DNA from: Cristatella mucedo
Lineage: Eukaryota > Bryozoa > Phylactolaemata > Cristatellidae
DNA: 64,000 nt
Assembly (NCBI GenBank): GCA_009760855.2
Contig: WPIO01000007.1
Span: 10,666,001 to 10,730,000 of the forward strand
Direction: 5' to 3'
Shown here: in pieces, positions 37,801 through 46,670 of the stretch
Layout of the letters: every line of letters begins with the position of its first letter
How positions within the stretch are numbered: position 1 is the first letter of the stretch
The notes under the pieces: generated by a model
Database searches by the model: none
What the model saw: the letters and a program-made list of their open reading frames with translations, nothing else
What the model was told of the DNA's origin: nothing
Program-made: the position numbers and the translations under genes

Positions 37801-40172
37801 AATAAATACTAGCTGATTTAACAGACTCTTTTTTGTATAGCGACAGAAGATCCTTGGCGGCTACTACCACCGCTTGCAGTGGCGATGGAGGATCGCCCAT
37901 CACAGGATTCGAACTCACGACCTCGGGGCCGAGGTCGTGAAGAGCAACCACCTTACCTAGTGAGCCATTACGGCTCACCAAACTACAGAGCTGATGACAC
38001 TACATTCATAAGTGTGCAGGAGAAAACCTGTTTCTTCTAGACGGAAAGCCTGCTGCGCCAAAACGCCATCCTTATAATCGAACTGATCCAAACTATGTAG
38101 CTGAATTTATACACAAGCCTAAAAAACATTAACGGCTTTGCAAATCCCCTCTTGCCGAAATGTCCGTGGCTTAGGGTTTACTCCCACGAGCAGTGAGCAA
38201 CGCTGATCTTCTGTGTCATTTTGCAATAAGAAAACAGGCCTTTTCTAAAAGTTACCTTGACCAGCATTATCGAGTAGGGGTTAATTCTCTATAAGTACAG
38301 CTCAGGCGAAAATACAACAATACAGACGGCCAGATAAACACGGTGCAGTACATTCGAAAGCGCTCGGGGTCTTGACAAATCATTCCACAAGAGTAATAAC
38401 ATAATTAGGGGTAAAAATTATGAGAGGCAGTTGCAGAGAAAAAAAAGGAAAAACAAAAGATAGAGAGTGGAGAGAGCTGGAGAGAGCCGGTACTTGGCCC
38501 AAAGATATCTCTGAGAAGCAATAACCGCAGAAATAAAAGCTAGTCACTGTTGCACTTGCATTACACCATTTTTAACAGCTTGCCATGAATATAATGTTTC
38601 ACCACACACTGAAGGGCAGCAGAGCATTAAAGGTTCACAATGAGCTTACAGGTGTGTTATTCAAGAGATAGTAGATTAATGACCCAAGGCACACGACAAT
38701 TGTTTTTAAGTCCAGTGCTAAAACGCACATGAATAAAAATGTATTGAAGCTTAATTCCCAACTAGCTTGGATGCCCGATGTTTGCATCTGAGGGCAGCAA
38801 AGACGAAGCAGTTCTGATGACCTAAGATGTAAATGCTAGAAATGTATTTGGAAGTAAACGCCTAAGTCAAAAGAGAGATGCCTAGTGTGTACCTGCTCAG
38901 TAAATTTAAGTAGATTTCGTTATGAGCGCTATTAAAAATTGGCTGCTGTTTTTGAAGCATGACCTTGTTAATGGTAACCGTGGACTTCTTCTCTAGCTTT
39001 ATAAATTTGCTTAGAATGAGATTTATTTCTCTCATCAGTCGATATACCCTTATTATTACATTATTACCATTTTTAGTGGATTTACTATTAGGTGTAGGCC
39101 AGGTGAGAAGACTTTGAGCAATCAATTGGAGCATGGTCTCTGCCTTTGTTCTCCGTGTGCAGGAAATATATATTCGGATAAAATACCAGGAGACAAGGTA
39201 GCTTCATTCGCACGAACTATATCAGCGTTGTTATGAGAATAATTTTGAGAAAAATATGCATTAAATAAAAATATAAAGATCTCGCCTACGTAAACAATTT
39301 AATTTCGAGAATAAGTTATTTATGCGAATATATGGCAATGATCGAAGCAACTGGAAGAAGGATCTAATGGCTTAATCAAATCTTTATGACACGAAAAATT
39401 AAAGTATGGACCATGCATTCAATAGTGCAACTATATGCTAGGAATTCACGTTTGACCACTACTGCTGCTATGCGGACTACAAACCCCAGTTATTACCATC
39501 TTCGTATTCTTTTCTGTGTATCGAAGCGAGTATGTTCACATATGTCTTATTAAATTCTGGAATCGTATTTTCCTGTCATCGTACTCCCTCAGTTATCTTA
39601 GTAGACGGCTTGGTTGGAAGGAGTTTGTGATCCGCAAGACAATAGTACCTATAGAGTTATAGCAACCCTGTAACTCACCCCCCCCCCCGACTGACGTAAC
39701 GATATCCCCCTGACATGTAAGCAGGAGCTAAAAACGAACCTTTTCCTCTAAGCATTTGCAGGGTAGCTGTCAATTGCCTTATTTGTGCTTATGCGTACTG
39801 ACATCGTGCAAGTTACCGCTAACAATTTGTACACGATAACATACAGTATTTTAAAAGTGCCTGGGCGCAAAGCTGCCAACAGCATCATCAGCCGCTCAGC
39901 TGTCTTTCTAGCTGCCATAGCAAACTGCTACAGCAGGTGTGCAGCAGAAGTGCTCACACCTGTGTGACTGCTTCGTCATCTGGCCTCCTGGAAGGCCGCT
40001 GCAGCAGGCTCTGCTCGTCATCTTTCCGATTTGGGAGTGCATCGACGTCGATGACTGGTGAGTGAGGGTTAGTTAATGACGGTAAGCGAGAGAACGTCGT
40101 GCAGCACATTTCACAGTCCGTACGAGCACCGCTGTTGGCATAGGTGCACCGAGGACAACTCCAGCCGAGCAC
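31726..40172 (-). CDS. RBCK1: RBCK1/HOIL-1-like RBR E3 ubiquitin ligase, copy A, partial spliced gene
   Basis: Gene-level entry. The minus-strand exons 40172-39960, 36367-36162, 33716-33605, 32417-32142 and 31869-31726 join in frame (951 nt, 317 codons) to give NZF zinc finger, RING1, IBR and RING2, the order of HOIL-1. HOIL-1 is a subunit of the linear ubiquitin assembly complex and itself forms ester-linked ubiquitin on Ser/Thr and sugars. All zinc ligands of RING1 and IBR and the catalytic Cys of RING2 are present. Missing are the N-terminal LTM and ubiquitin-like exons (expected between 40.2 and about 45 kb) and the last exon with the final zinc ligands. Introns of 0.27-3.6 kb contain LINE and SINE copies. 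A second, tandem copy begins near 63.6 kb. Confidence 0.88.
32142..32417 (-). CDS. RBCK1: RBCK1 copy A exon: IBR (in-between-RING) domain
   Basis: 276 nt, 92 codons, phase 0-0, acceptor CCCTGTGCAG|ATG and donor ATCCAT|GTAAGT. Contains [14 protein letters not shown], then [40 protein letters not shown] and [10 protein letters not shown]: the full Cys/His ligand set of the IBR. The donor GTAAGT is preferred over a nearby GTGTAT after CAA. Confidence 0.92.
32730..32822. repeat. Imperfect CA-rich simple repeat
   Basis: CACACATGCTCACGCTTCGG-type imperfect CA/TG sequence in the intron upstream of the IBR exon. Confidence 0.6.
33605..33716 (-). CDS. RBCK1: RBCK1 copy A exon: second half of RING1
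   Basis: 112 nt, acceptor CTTTTTTTGAAG|G and donor AAAGCG|GTAAGA. Too short to stand out as an open frame. It completes CRSCLRGYI, then [20 protein letters not shown] and VKA: the C-x2-C, C-P and Y-x-C ligands of HOIL-1 RING1 and its conserved LxREVKA helix. It enters with one base and leaves in phase 0, matching both neighbours. Confidence 0.88.
33860..34960 (+). mobile_element. Old, divergent LINE copy in an RBCK1 intron
   Basis: Reads [18 protein letters not shown], then [20 protein letters not shown] before [13 protein letters not shown], and fragments toward the C-terminus. It differs strongly from the main family, so it is an older insertion. Confidence 0.7.
35180..35315 (+). mobile_element. 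SINE-A copy
   Basis: Head TGGTTTGGCCCAGTGGTTAA, B box GGGCTTGAGCCCC, tail ATTACGTTCTCTTAGGGCTC. Inserted in the RBCK1 copy A intron upstream of exon 33716. Confidence 0.82.
36162..36367 (-). CDS. RBCK1: RBCK1 copy A exon: linker and first half of RING1
   Basis: 206 nt, acceptor GCTTTGACAG|GAT and donor TGCAG|GTGAGT, phase 0 in and 2 out. It ends [20 protein letters not shown] then [12 protein letters not shown], giving RING1 ligands C-x2-C and C-x-H-x2-C in HOIL-1 spacing. The last two bases complete Arg with the next exon. A later acceptor (GTGTGTCAG) would break the phase with the NZF exon, so the upstream one is chosen. Confidence 0.85.
36700..36927 (-). mobile_element. LINE RT C-terminal fragment, inverted arm
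   Basis: Minus-strand remnants of the region around AARLF and the VLSLxF segment. It abuts a plus-strand RT fragment at about 36928. Confidence 0.5.
36928..37056 (+). mobile_element. LINE RT fragment, plus arm
   Basis: [20 protein letters not shown] then [20 protein letters not shown], nearly identical to the consensus, so a fairly young insertion. Confidence 0.75.
37797..37982 (-). mobile_element. SINE-B copy
   Basis: Minus strand: A-box-like GCTCACTAGGTAAGGTGGTT, palindrome CACGACCTCGGCCCCGAGGT, B box GAGTTCGAATCC, then ATGGGCGATCC and the tail CTTCTGTCGCTATACAAAAA, ending in an ATTT-type run. Confidence 0.85.
37983..39694. other. RBCK1 copy A intron, no recognised element
   Basis: AT-rich, with no domain or named repeat recognised. 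Confidence 0.5.
39695..39850 (+). mobile_element. LINE 3' untranslated fragment
   Basis: ATATCCCCCTGACATGTAAG followed by TTGTGCTTATGCGTACTGAC matches the end of ORF2 and 3' UTR of the LINE at 51.07-51.2 kb. Confidence 0.6.
39960..40172 (-). CDS. RBCK1: RBCK1 copy A exon: NZF (RanBP2-type) zinc finger
   Basis: 213 nt, 71 codons, phase 0 at both ends, acceptor GACTTTGCAG|GTG and donor ACACAG|GTGTGA. It begins [20 protein letters not shown] then CC: the Npl4-type finger W-x-C-x2-C-x3-N-x6-C-x2-C that binds ubiquitin through the Thr-aromatic pair after the second Cys. The rest is a polar, acidic linker ([23 protein letters not shown]), as in HOIL-1 between NZF and RING1. The exon joins in phase to 36367. 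Confidence 0.85.
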
Positions 40173-40314
40173 CTGCAAAGTCCATGCTGCAATGAATGAG
40201 GCTCAGGCAGAAGGTTAAGCTACAGCTTTGAACACGATCTTGAAGACAATGAGTGCCATTTAGGAAAATTATTACTCTGCTCTCCTCTATTAACTTATAA
40301 GCATATAGATTTAA

Positions 40315-40470
40315 TTCATTTGTTTAGAGCTCTAAAAGAGCTCGATCTTTATTCAGGCGCATCGCCTATGCCACGGGGCTCGAGTCCACGTCCACGGTCA
40401 TCAAATACATTCACCTCGACCTTAGTCGAGGCGAGAACCCTAACCTCTAGGCCAAAGCAGAGTGGCACTT
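40315..40470 (-). mobile_element. SINE-A copy
   Basis: On the minus strand: B box TGGACTCGAGCCCCGTGGCA, tail CTCTTTTAGAGCTCTAAACA. Immediately upstream of the RBCK1 copy A NZF exon. Confidence 0.65.
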
Positions 40471-40514
40471 GGCATTACTACGCGAAACTCGATCCCAGAG
40501 GCTTGGCCGTGCGT

Positions 40515-40710
40515 CTCCTTTGCTAAAAGAGCTAGGATGGCTGCCGGTGGATCAATGGATACAGAGCAAAGTTTTACACTAACCCACAAGGCCTGCCATG
40601 GCTTGGCTCCTCCGTACCTAGCTTAACTGCTGCACTAGTTTCAGCCTCCTCACGCCCTCTGGTCCTCTATGGACAATAAATTAGTTACAGACGGAGATAC
40701 GCACACGCAC

Positions 40711-40767
<57 letters not shown>

Positions 40768-41760
40768 GAATGCTTGCTTTTACCGAGCCAGAAAGACATT
40801 GAAATCGTATAAGAATCACAACCATGGCTGACTCTCCAACATAGAGAGAAAGTCAGTTAATTAAGCATTGCTTTCGTAATGTCTGCCGCCACGTTTAACC
40901 ACTTCTGCCTGTCTGAGCTTCACTGGCTCCCTATCAAGCATCGAATCGATGTTAAGATCCTCAGTCTGGCTTAAAGGTCACTTCACTCACTTGCACCAGC
41001 CTTGACCTACCTAACCTCTTTGCTCATTCAGTATGCTCGGGCACCACCTGGTCCTACGAATCTACCTTGCCATCTTGTACTCCCAAATATTAAATTGAAA
41101 TATTTTTGGTAATTGAATCTTAAGTTCATATTCACCTAAAGTCTGGAGCTCGCTGCAGTCACTATTTGCAACGACCTTGCATCTTAAAAGTCTCAGCAAA
41201 AGACGCATTTGCTCCGGTAGGATTTCATTCGCCTCAGTGAAGTTATGGCTGTTGTGAAATTCGGCATTGTATCCATCACTAATCAGTTGGCTTGCTTCTT
41301 TTCCGGCATATCTTCAGAGACTTGAGGGTGATTTAGTTCTCTTAGAGCACGGAAAGAGTGCTTATTCTTGTTGTTTTTGCTATTGTTGCTGAGCATTCTT
41401 TTTACCCAGGCTTGCTCCTCCTTCTTCATGTGTCCATCATATCGCCTGCTCCTCTTAACTCTATAAAACTCGTTAGAGATCACGATTATGGCTCCTTTTC
41501 TCACAAAGTCTGGAACTCACAACCGACTGATTTGAAGACGTCTTCCTGCCTTAATGACATGTGATATGAAGCTTAAACCCAGAAGTTTCTGTCAGCATTT
41601 GCTCCATCCACGTGACTTCTCCTGTATGCACTTTTGTGTGTTAAAATTGTGAACGCTATCGCCAACCAGCTGATATGCTTCCTTTGCAGCAGAAGGGGAG
41701 AAAGACAAAATTAAATGTGTTCGTATGTTATACAAATGCTTTGTTATTGTTATTAGCTTA
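40515..41760 (+). mobile_element. Cluster of divergent LINE RT C-terminal fragments
   Basis: At 40515-40670: QSFTLTHKACHGLAPPYLA. At 40890-41200: LSELHWLPIKHRIDVKILSL. At 41430-41760: RDHDYGSFSHKVWNSQPTDL. Each matches a part of the CR1/L2 ORF2 C-terminus. They may be one old element with internal disruption or separate insertions. Confidence 0.6.
40696..40763. repeat. (CA)n microsatellite
   Basis: Mostly pure CA tract. Confidence 0.95.
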
Positions 41761-42308
41761 AAGATGCAATATCACGAGGTAAGTGTGATAATACTTCAAT
41801 GACATTCCCGGAGGCAGCTGGAACGAGAGCCAAGAGAAGTTCAAATGTTTCAAACCCATACGCAGAGGCCAACTGAAAAGCAAAACCCGAATCTGGAAGT
41901 CGGGAGCGTCCAAAAGAGTCTGGCCATTTTAATTCGACCTATCTAATCTCACTATGCTTAGTCAGCCATGCTTGGCGAAAGGCTGATCGCGGCAAGCTCA
42001 AGCAAAGGAGGGCAAGGCAAGAAGATGGTTTCATAGAGAGATTGATTGACAGACAGACAGAGAAAGAGAGGGAGAGTGAGAGAAGTCAGAGCAAAAGAGA
42101 AAAAGAGCCAGAGCGAAAGAGAGAGGGAGACAGGGCAATAGCTGCTGAATGTCATACAGGCGGTGCGGTGACAGCTACGGCTATATGGCCCCTGTGAATC
42201 AGGTCAGATAGAAATGCAATTCAAAATTATATAGTTGGTGTTGCAGCCAGTTGCCACCGTTTTGTCTAATCAGATCATGTCAATGCTCAATGGTTGGTGC
42301 GTGCTTAC

Positions 42309-42554
42309 CATTACGCTCTCCTCTTCCTCGTTGTAGGCTGGATCAGCACGACCTTGACCAGACACTTGCCTGGGCTCACCCCGTCCCGAACAAGCGAGCG
42401 GGTAAGCCATTCTGGAGCTTGTGGCAATGTGCAGCGGCGGTTCCTGCAGCGGCGGCTCCTGCAGTCGTGGCCATTTGCAGCTACATGCCCGGCAGCAAGA
42501 GCGGCTAGTTGTGTTGTCACGAGCACAACGAGAGCAGCTTAATCTTTGGCATGC
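42309..42554 (-). CDS. Candidate exon with NZF-like cysteine spacing
   Basis: 246 nt, 82 codons, phase 0 at both ends, acceptor TTCCATTGCAG|GCA and donor GTAATG|GTAAGC. It opens with LSCSRCARDNTTSRSCCRAC, whose C-x2-C-x3-N-x6-C-x2-C spacing equals that of the copy A NZF at 40.17 kb, then a Pro-rich stretch and an acidic end (YNEEEESVM). The Trp before the first Cys and the Thr-aromatic pair are absent. It could be a second, degenerate NZF exon of copy A or an exon of something else. Another frame across it is also open, so this is tentative. Confidence 0.3.
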
Positions 42555-43699
42555 CTGCAATGGAATAGTAAAGACAGGCTGTCTTAACGCACTCCGGTAT
42601 TTTTCCAGTAAGGATGAACAAAATAGCGGATGGCAAGATACAAGTGTTGCAATTTGCTTAGCAAATAAACGGGCCCCGAAGTGAATCAGGAAGTACCCCT
42701 GAAGTGAACACGAGTTTACCCTTTGAAGGTGACTTTGTTTGAAGTTCATTATGTGAAGTGCATGTAAAGAGCTTTAGTTTTCTTAGGAAGGTAGTCAAGT
42801 GCATTATTACTATTCTTATTATTACATCGCTATGTTGTTCAAAAGGGACTTGACAGTTAGCAGCGGCGGTAGCACTCAGAAAAGAAGCAATATATAATGC
42901 AAATCATATAACTAGTACACAAAGTGACAGGTAATATATTTATACAGTGCCAAATTAGTCGATGTTCATCTAGTCACATAAAACTCAAGACCAACACATT
43001 ACTATGATTTCTGATTGGACAAAAAATAAAAATGCTATTGGACACTAACACCACAGCTTTAGCAGTTCCATCTACTTAGCAGCACTGAACCACGCGACTG
43101 ACAGTCCAGAAGGTTTGGCGAGTGAACAGAAAATCAAGTGCAATCCCTGAAGTTGGAATCCCACTGTGGTTCTTTTTCAAATTTATATTTTATGGTTCGT
43201 AGGGTTTGGTGCTGGTGGCTGTGGCCTCCCTGGCAACAATCAGGGTTAGCGCTCTGACGACAAATGGCGTGTGGTTGTCTGGGCGACCTGGGGGATGCAG
43301 GCCTAATGGGTTTCACAGGAACGTCTTTGGCTGGGAAACGCTAATGGCAATGGCAGCAAGCATTTTTTGGTGCTGTTGGATGCGGACCTATTTGTTTGGC
43401 TGTGATGGCTGCACTCAAGTTCCATGTCCATGCACGAGCTATTACCACTTTCTACGTTACGCTTTAACATATCCACATTAAATCGAATACGACAGATCGA
43501 CACCGTACTCACATCACACACGATAGCATGATGAACGTAGTAACTAGATGAAGAGAATATTCTCCGCATATAAATGCAAGGCAAAATATAAATTTATATA
43601 GAACAGTGGTACCACTGACTCAATTATTTTTGAAATCACGCTCAGAACTTCCAGTACTAGCTTCACTTACAGAAGTTCTGATTCGATAAACTGAATGCT
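42555..43699. other. No firm feature
   Basis: A minus-strand frame at about 43134-43340 (VKPIRPASPRSPRQPHAICR) follows an acceptor-like GCGTTTCCCAG and might be exonic, but it shows no domain and no good donor. Confidence 0.35.
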
Positions 43700-44100
43700 T
43701 ACCGTGTCGACATTTGATCCTGGATGTGGGAAAATTTCTTGAAACTAAATGACGGTAAAACTGAACTGCTCATAGTATACTGCCCTAAGCGTTGGCTGGA
43801 TTAGAAGGCTTTGCTCTTCTAATAGGTGATGTGTGACCATCACCACGTGCGAAAAATGTATCTGTCGTTTTCGACAGCAGCCTAAATTGTAAAAGCTTCA
43901 TTCAGAAGACTGCTTCTACAGCTTGCCATCACGTCCGATCCCTATCTAAGATTATGAGTAGTATTCCATGGTGGCTTGCAAACAATTTAACCAGCTCCTT
44001 GTCACGACATCCCCTGGAGTGAAAACATTAAAAAGAATGTAAGCAACCCACCTATTCTCGCGGCATTTGCTTTGTCAACATGAATCGTTCCTTATAGCCT
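43700..44100 (+). mobile_element. LINE RT fragment (divergent)
   Basis: WENFLKLNDGKTELLIVY aligns to the WMAANFLKLNDDKTNLLVMG box. Downstream, TSPGVKTLKRM-like codons correspond to the ORF2 end. Confidence 0.65.
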
Positions 44101-44119
44101 AGAAATAAAAACTAAATTG

Positions 44120-44291
44120 AATGCTAACTGATTTAACAGCCTCTTTTGTATAGCGACAGAAGAGCCTATACGGCAATCACCACCACTTGCAGCGGCGATA
44201 AAGGATCACCACTGCATAATTCAAACCCGTGACCTCGGGACCAAGGTCGTGAAAAGCAACCGCCTTATCTAGTGAGCCATCACGGCTCACC
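44120..44291 (-). mobile_element. SINE-B copy, left arm of an inverted pair
   Basis: Same layout as the copy at 37.8 kb: CTCACTAGATAAGGCGGTTG, the hairpin around GACCTTGGTCCCGAGGTC, and the tail CTTCTGTCGCTATACAAAAG. Confidence 0.8.
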
Positions 44292-44425
44292 ATAAGGCAA
44301 GGTGTTTGGTCTTCACGACCGAGGTCAAGGGTTAGAATCCTGCAGTGGGCGACTCTTTTTTGCCAACTGTTAACGGTGGCGATAGCTGTTAAGGCTTAGT
44401 TGCTGCTACATAAATGAAAATGTTA
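44292..44425 (+). mobile_element. SINE-B copy, right arm of an inverted pair
   Basis: AAGGCAAGGTGTTTGGTCTT, CACGACCGAGGTC, B-box-like GGGTTAGAATCCTGC, then GTGGGCGACTC. It abuts the minus-strand copy head to head. Confidence 0.7.
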
Positions 44426-44954
44426 AGTCAACGAATATTTATGTATGCTCTTATGCTGCTGATTGTATGCATATTATATATTCCGGATGGACACGCTTCC
44501 TTGGCAGCATATGCAAAGCGGCCATAAGGCGATTCTGTACTCTTAGGTGCTTTTATAAAAGGTCATCTTTATTCTTAGTGTTATTATTATTGGTTCTACT
44601 GAACCCAGATCTGCACATGAGCTTTTCTACCACCGATACCTCGACATACAGACGTTGCACTGGTTAAATTTTCTGGAGCACTAACAAATGTCACGAGCAC
44701 GTCCCAAATGGATTTTCTCCTAAATATAGCCCTCTCGACATCGCATGCCAAAAATGCATACGCTGAAATTAAAATATATTAGACTACCGTAAGCAGCCAA
44801 AGTTACCAACTTACCAGAGGTTTCGGTCTTTCGGTGTTCTTATCGTATCGCGAATAAATTTGCCTCTCATTTTCAGTAGCTAGGTGCCGTTAACAGCAGC
44901 CGAGGGCAGCAGCCCTATCGAACTAGCTGAAGGCGCATTTGCTAATCAAGTAAC

Positions 44955-45380
44955 CGAGGCGTAAGCAGTGAGCTAAGATACACCGACGCGTCGCCAGTCG
45001 TTCTGCAGCGCCGTGCTGCCGCTGCTCGATAATTTCAAGAGCCGGCGAAGCGGCAGGCCATATCTATAATCGTGCCCCGCCATTTTAGCACTCGCCTCGC
45101 TGCGACGGCACTGTCGTTCTATCAACGACAATCGGCACTGCGGCATCGCTCACGTGGCTGGCGCTTCTGCCGTGAGCTACGTAGCTACGTCGGCGCACGC
45201 CGCTACGGCGCATTCCAATGTGCGTGAGCGAAACCTACGCTGGCAGTGCTGCAGCACTGGAGCCCGGGGCTGCGGGAAGTGCCTACGGACAGACCTCACC
45301 CGCGCGGACACGCCAGAGATTAGTCCGTGCGTAGCTCTGCATGCAGGCATGCACTCACCGATTTGCACCGGCTGCAACTG
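44955..45380 (-). promoter_or_regulatory. CpG island, candidate promoter of RBCK1 copy A
   Basis: CpG-dense, GC-rich island in AT-richer surroundings, about 5 kb upstream of the NZF exon on the minus strand. It contains AAAATGGCGGGG (minus strand, ATG at 45083-45081), a YY1-like motif that includes a possible start codon opening a 36-codon frame to 44973. No HOIL-1 N-terminal homology was seen in that frame, so only the promoter role is proposed. Confidence 0.4.
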
Positions 45381-45439
45381 CCATCGTTCTCTGACAGCGG
45401 TCTCCTAACTGAACTCTTCTTCGAATTACTCATTCGCCG

Positions 45440-45782
45440 GTTGGTATTCGTTTCACCTGCAAAGCACGAATCATTATTTCGGACTTCTGCTTGATGCCAG
45501 TGACAATGGCTAGAAAATATTTTGTCAATTGCAATAAAATGACCACGTTTAAAAAGAAACTAAAGATGCATCCATTTGTCACAGCATTTAGTGGGACCCT
45601 GCGAATCGTGCTGTTTGTGCTTATGCGTGCTGACATTGTGAATGCTGCCACTAACCGTGTTATCCTTGCTGTTTATTGAGCATGCTACCACTAACCATTC
45701 GATTGTGCTTCGTTTGCAGCAAATGTAAAGTGCCTAGATTGAGATTGAGTTCTCTGAGGGTGCTTTATCAAATGTATTACTG
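45440..45782 (+). mobile_element. LINE 3' end
   Basis: MTTFKKKLKMHPFVTAFSGT (ORF2 end), the 3' UTR (CTTATGCGTGCTGACATTGT), and the terminal hairpin AAGTGCCTAGATTGAGATTG with AGTTCTCTGAGGGTGCTTTA. Confidence 0.8.
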
Positions 45783-45784
45783 TT

Positions 45785-45918
45785 ATGGTTTGGCCCAGTG
45801 ATTAAGGTGTTCGCCCCGACCGAGGTCTGGCCAAGGCCATTGATTCGAGCCCGTGGCATATGAGAAGCATCAGCATATAGATTAACTTCTCTTAGGGCGC
45901 TATACAAATGAATTATTA
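45785..45918 (+). mobile_element. SINE-A copy
   Basis: GGTTTGGCCCAGTGATTAAG, GATTCGAGCCCG B box, tail TTAACTTCTCTTAGGGCGCT then ATACAAATGAATTATTA. Lies directly between two LINE fragments. Confidence 0.85.
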
Positions 45919-46670
45919 TGGAAACACGATCGACCGGTGAGTGGTAGCATGCTTGATAAACAACATGAATAGCATGCTTAGGGCTGACGTGAACAGGGTC
46001 AGCATAGCATGCAAATGTCGCTATTGGCAGCATGCACAGTGTCTGCACCATAAGCACATAAAGGACAAATCACTGGGACCCACTACATGCTGTCATAAGT
46101 AGGTGCGTTTTTAATTTCTTTAATGTGATCAAGTCAGGGTATGTCGTGACGCAAGTAGTGAGTGAGTTCCAGGCTTTGGGAGCATACGAACTAAACGAAA
46201 GGTCTCCAAAGGATTTGAGGTTTGTAAGAGGTAGTGATAAACTGTTGGATTCCGAAAAGCGGGTGGTACGATGCTTGGCCTGGTGGGGGAGTAGATCTGA
46301 TTGGTAGGCAGGAGCCAAAGAATGAAGGAACCTAAAAGTGAGCGACAAAACTTTGAAGTCGATCCGCTGCTTGACTGGTAGCCAGTGCAGGTCGGCGAGA
46401 AGCGTTGTGATGCGGCAACTGCACCGCTCGTGCCAGACAAGCCTAGCTGCATAGTTTTGCACCAGCTGTAAGCGCCTGATTGCACATTTCGGTAGGCCAG
46501 CAAGCAGTGAGTTACTGAAGTCAAGGCGGGATGTCACAAATGTATGGACCAACTTAGATGTGGTATCCCTATCTAAACAAGCTGAACAAGAACTTCAGCA
46601 ATGTTATGTAGCTCAAAGTAGGCAGACTTGACAAAGTGGAGCTGATGCTGTCATCTAAACGAAAGGATCA
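45919..46670 (-). mobile_element. CR1/L2-type LINE fragment lacking its 3' hairpin
   Basis: Minus-strand frames carry VTSRLDFSNSLLAGLPKCAI, LADLHWLPVKQRIDFKVLSL and FSSYAPKAWNSL. The terminal hairpin is absent where the SINE-A copy begins. Confidence 0.82.

Noticed and set aside
42270..42749. Alternative minus-strand frame LAALAAGHVAANGHDC...PEWLTRSL as the HOIL-1 LTM region
   Set aside because: Only scattered similarity to the LTM, and its frame runs into a stop just before the donor GTAAGC, unlike the competing frame.
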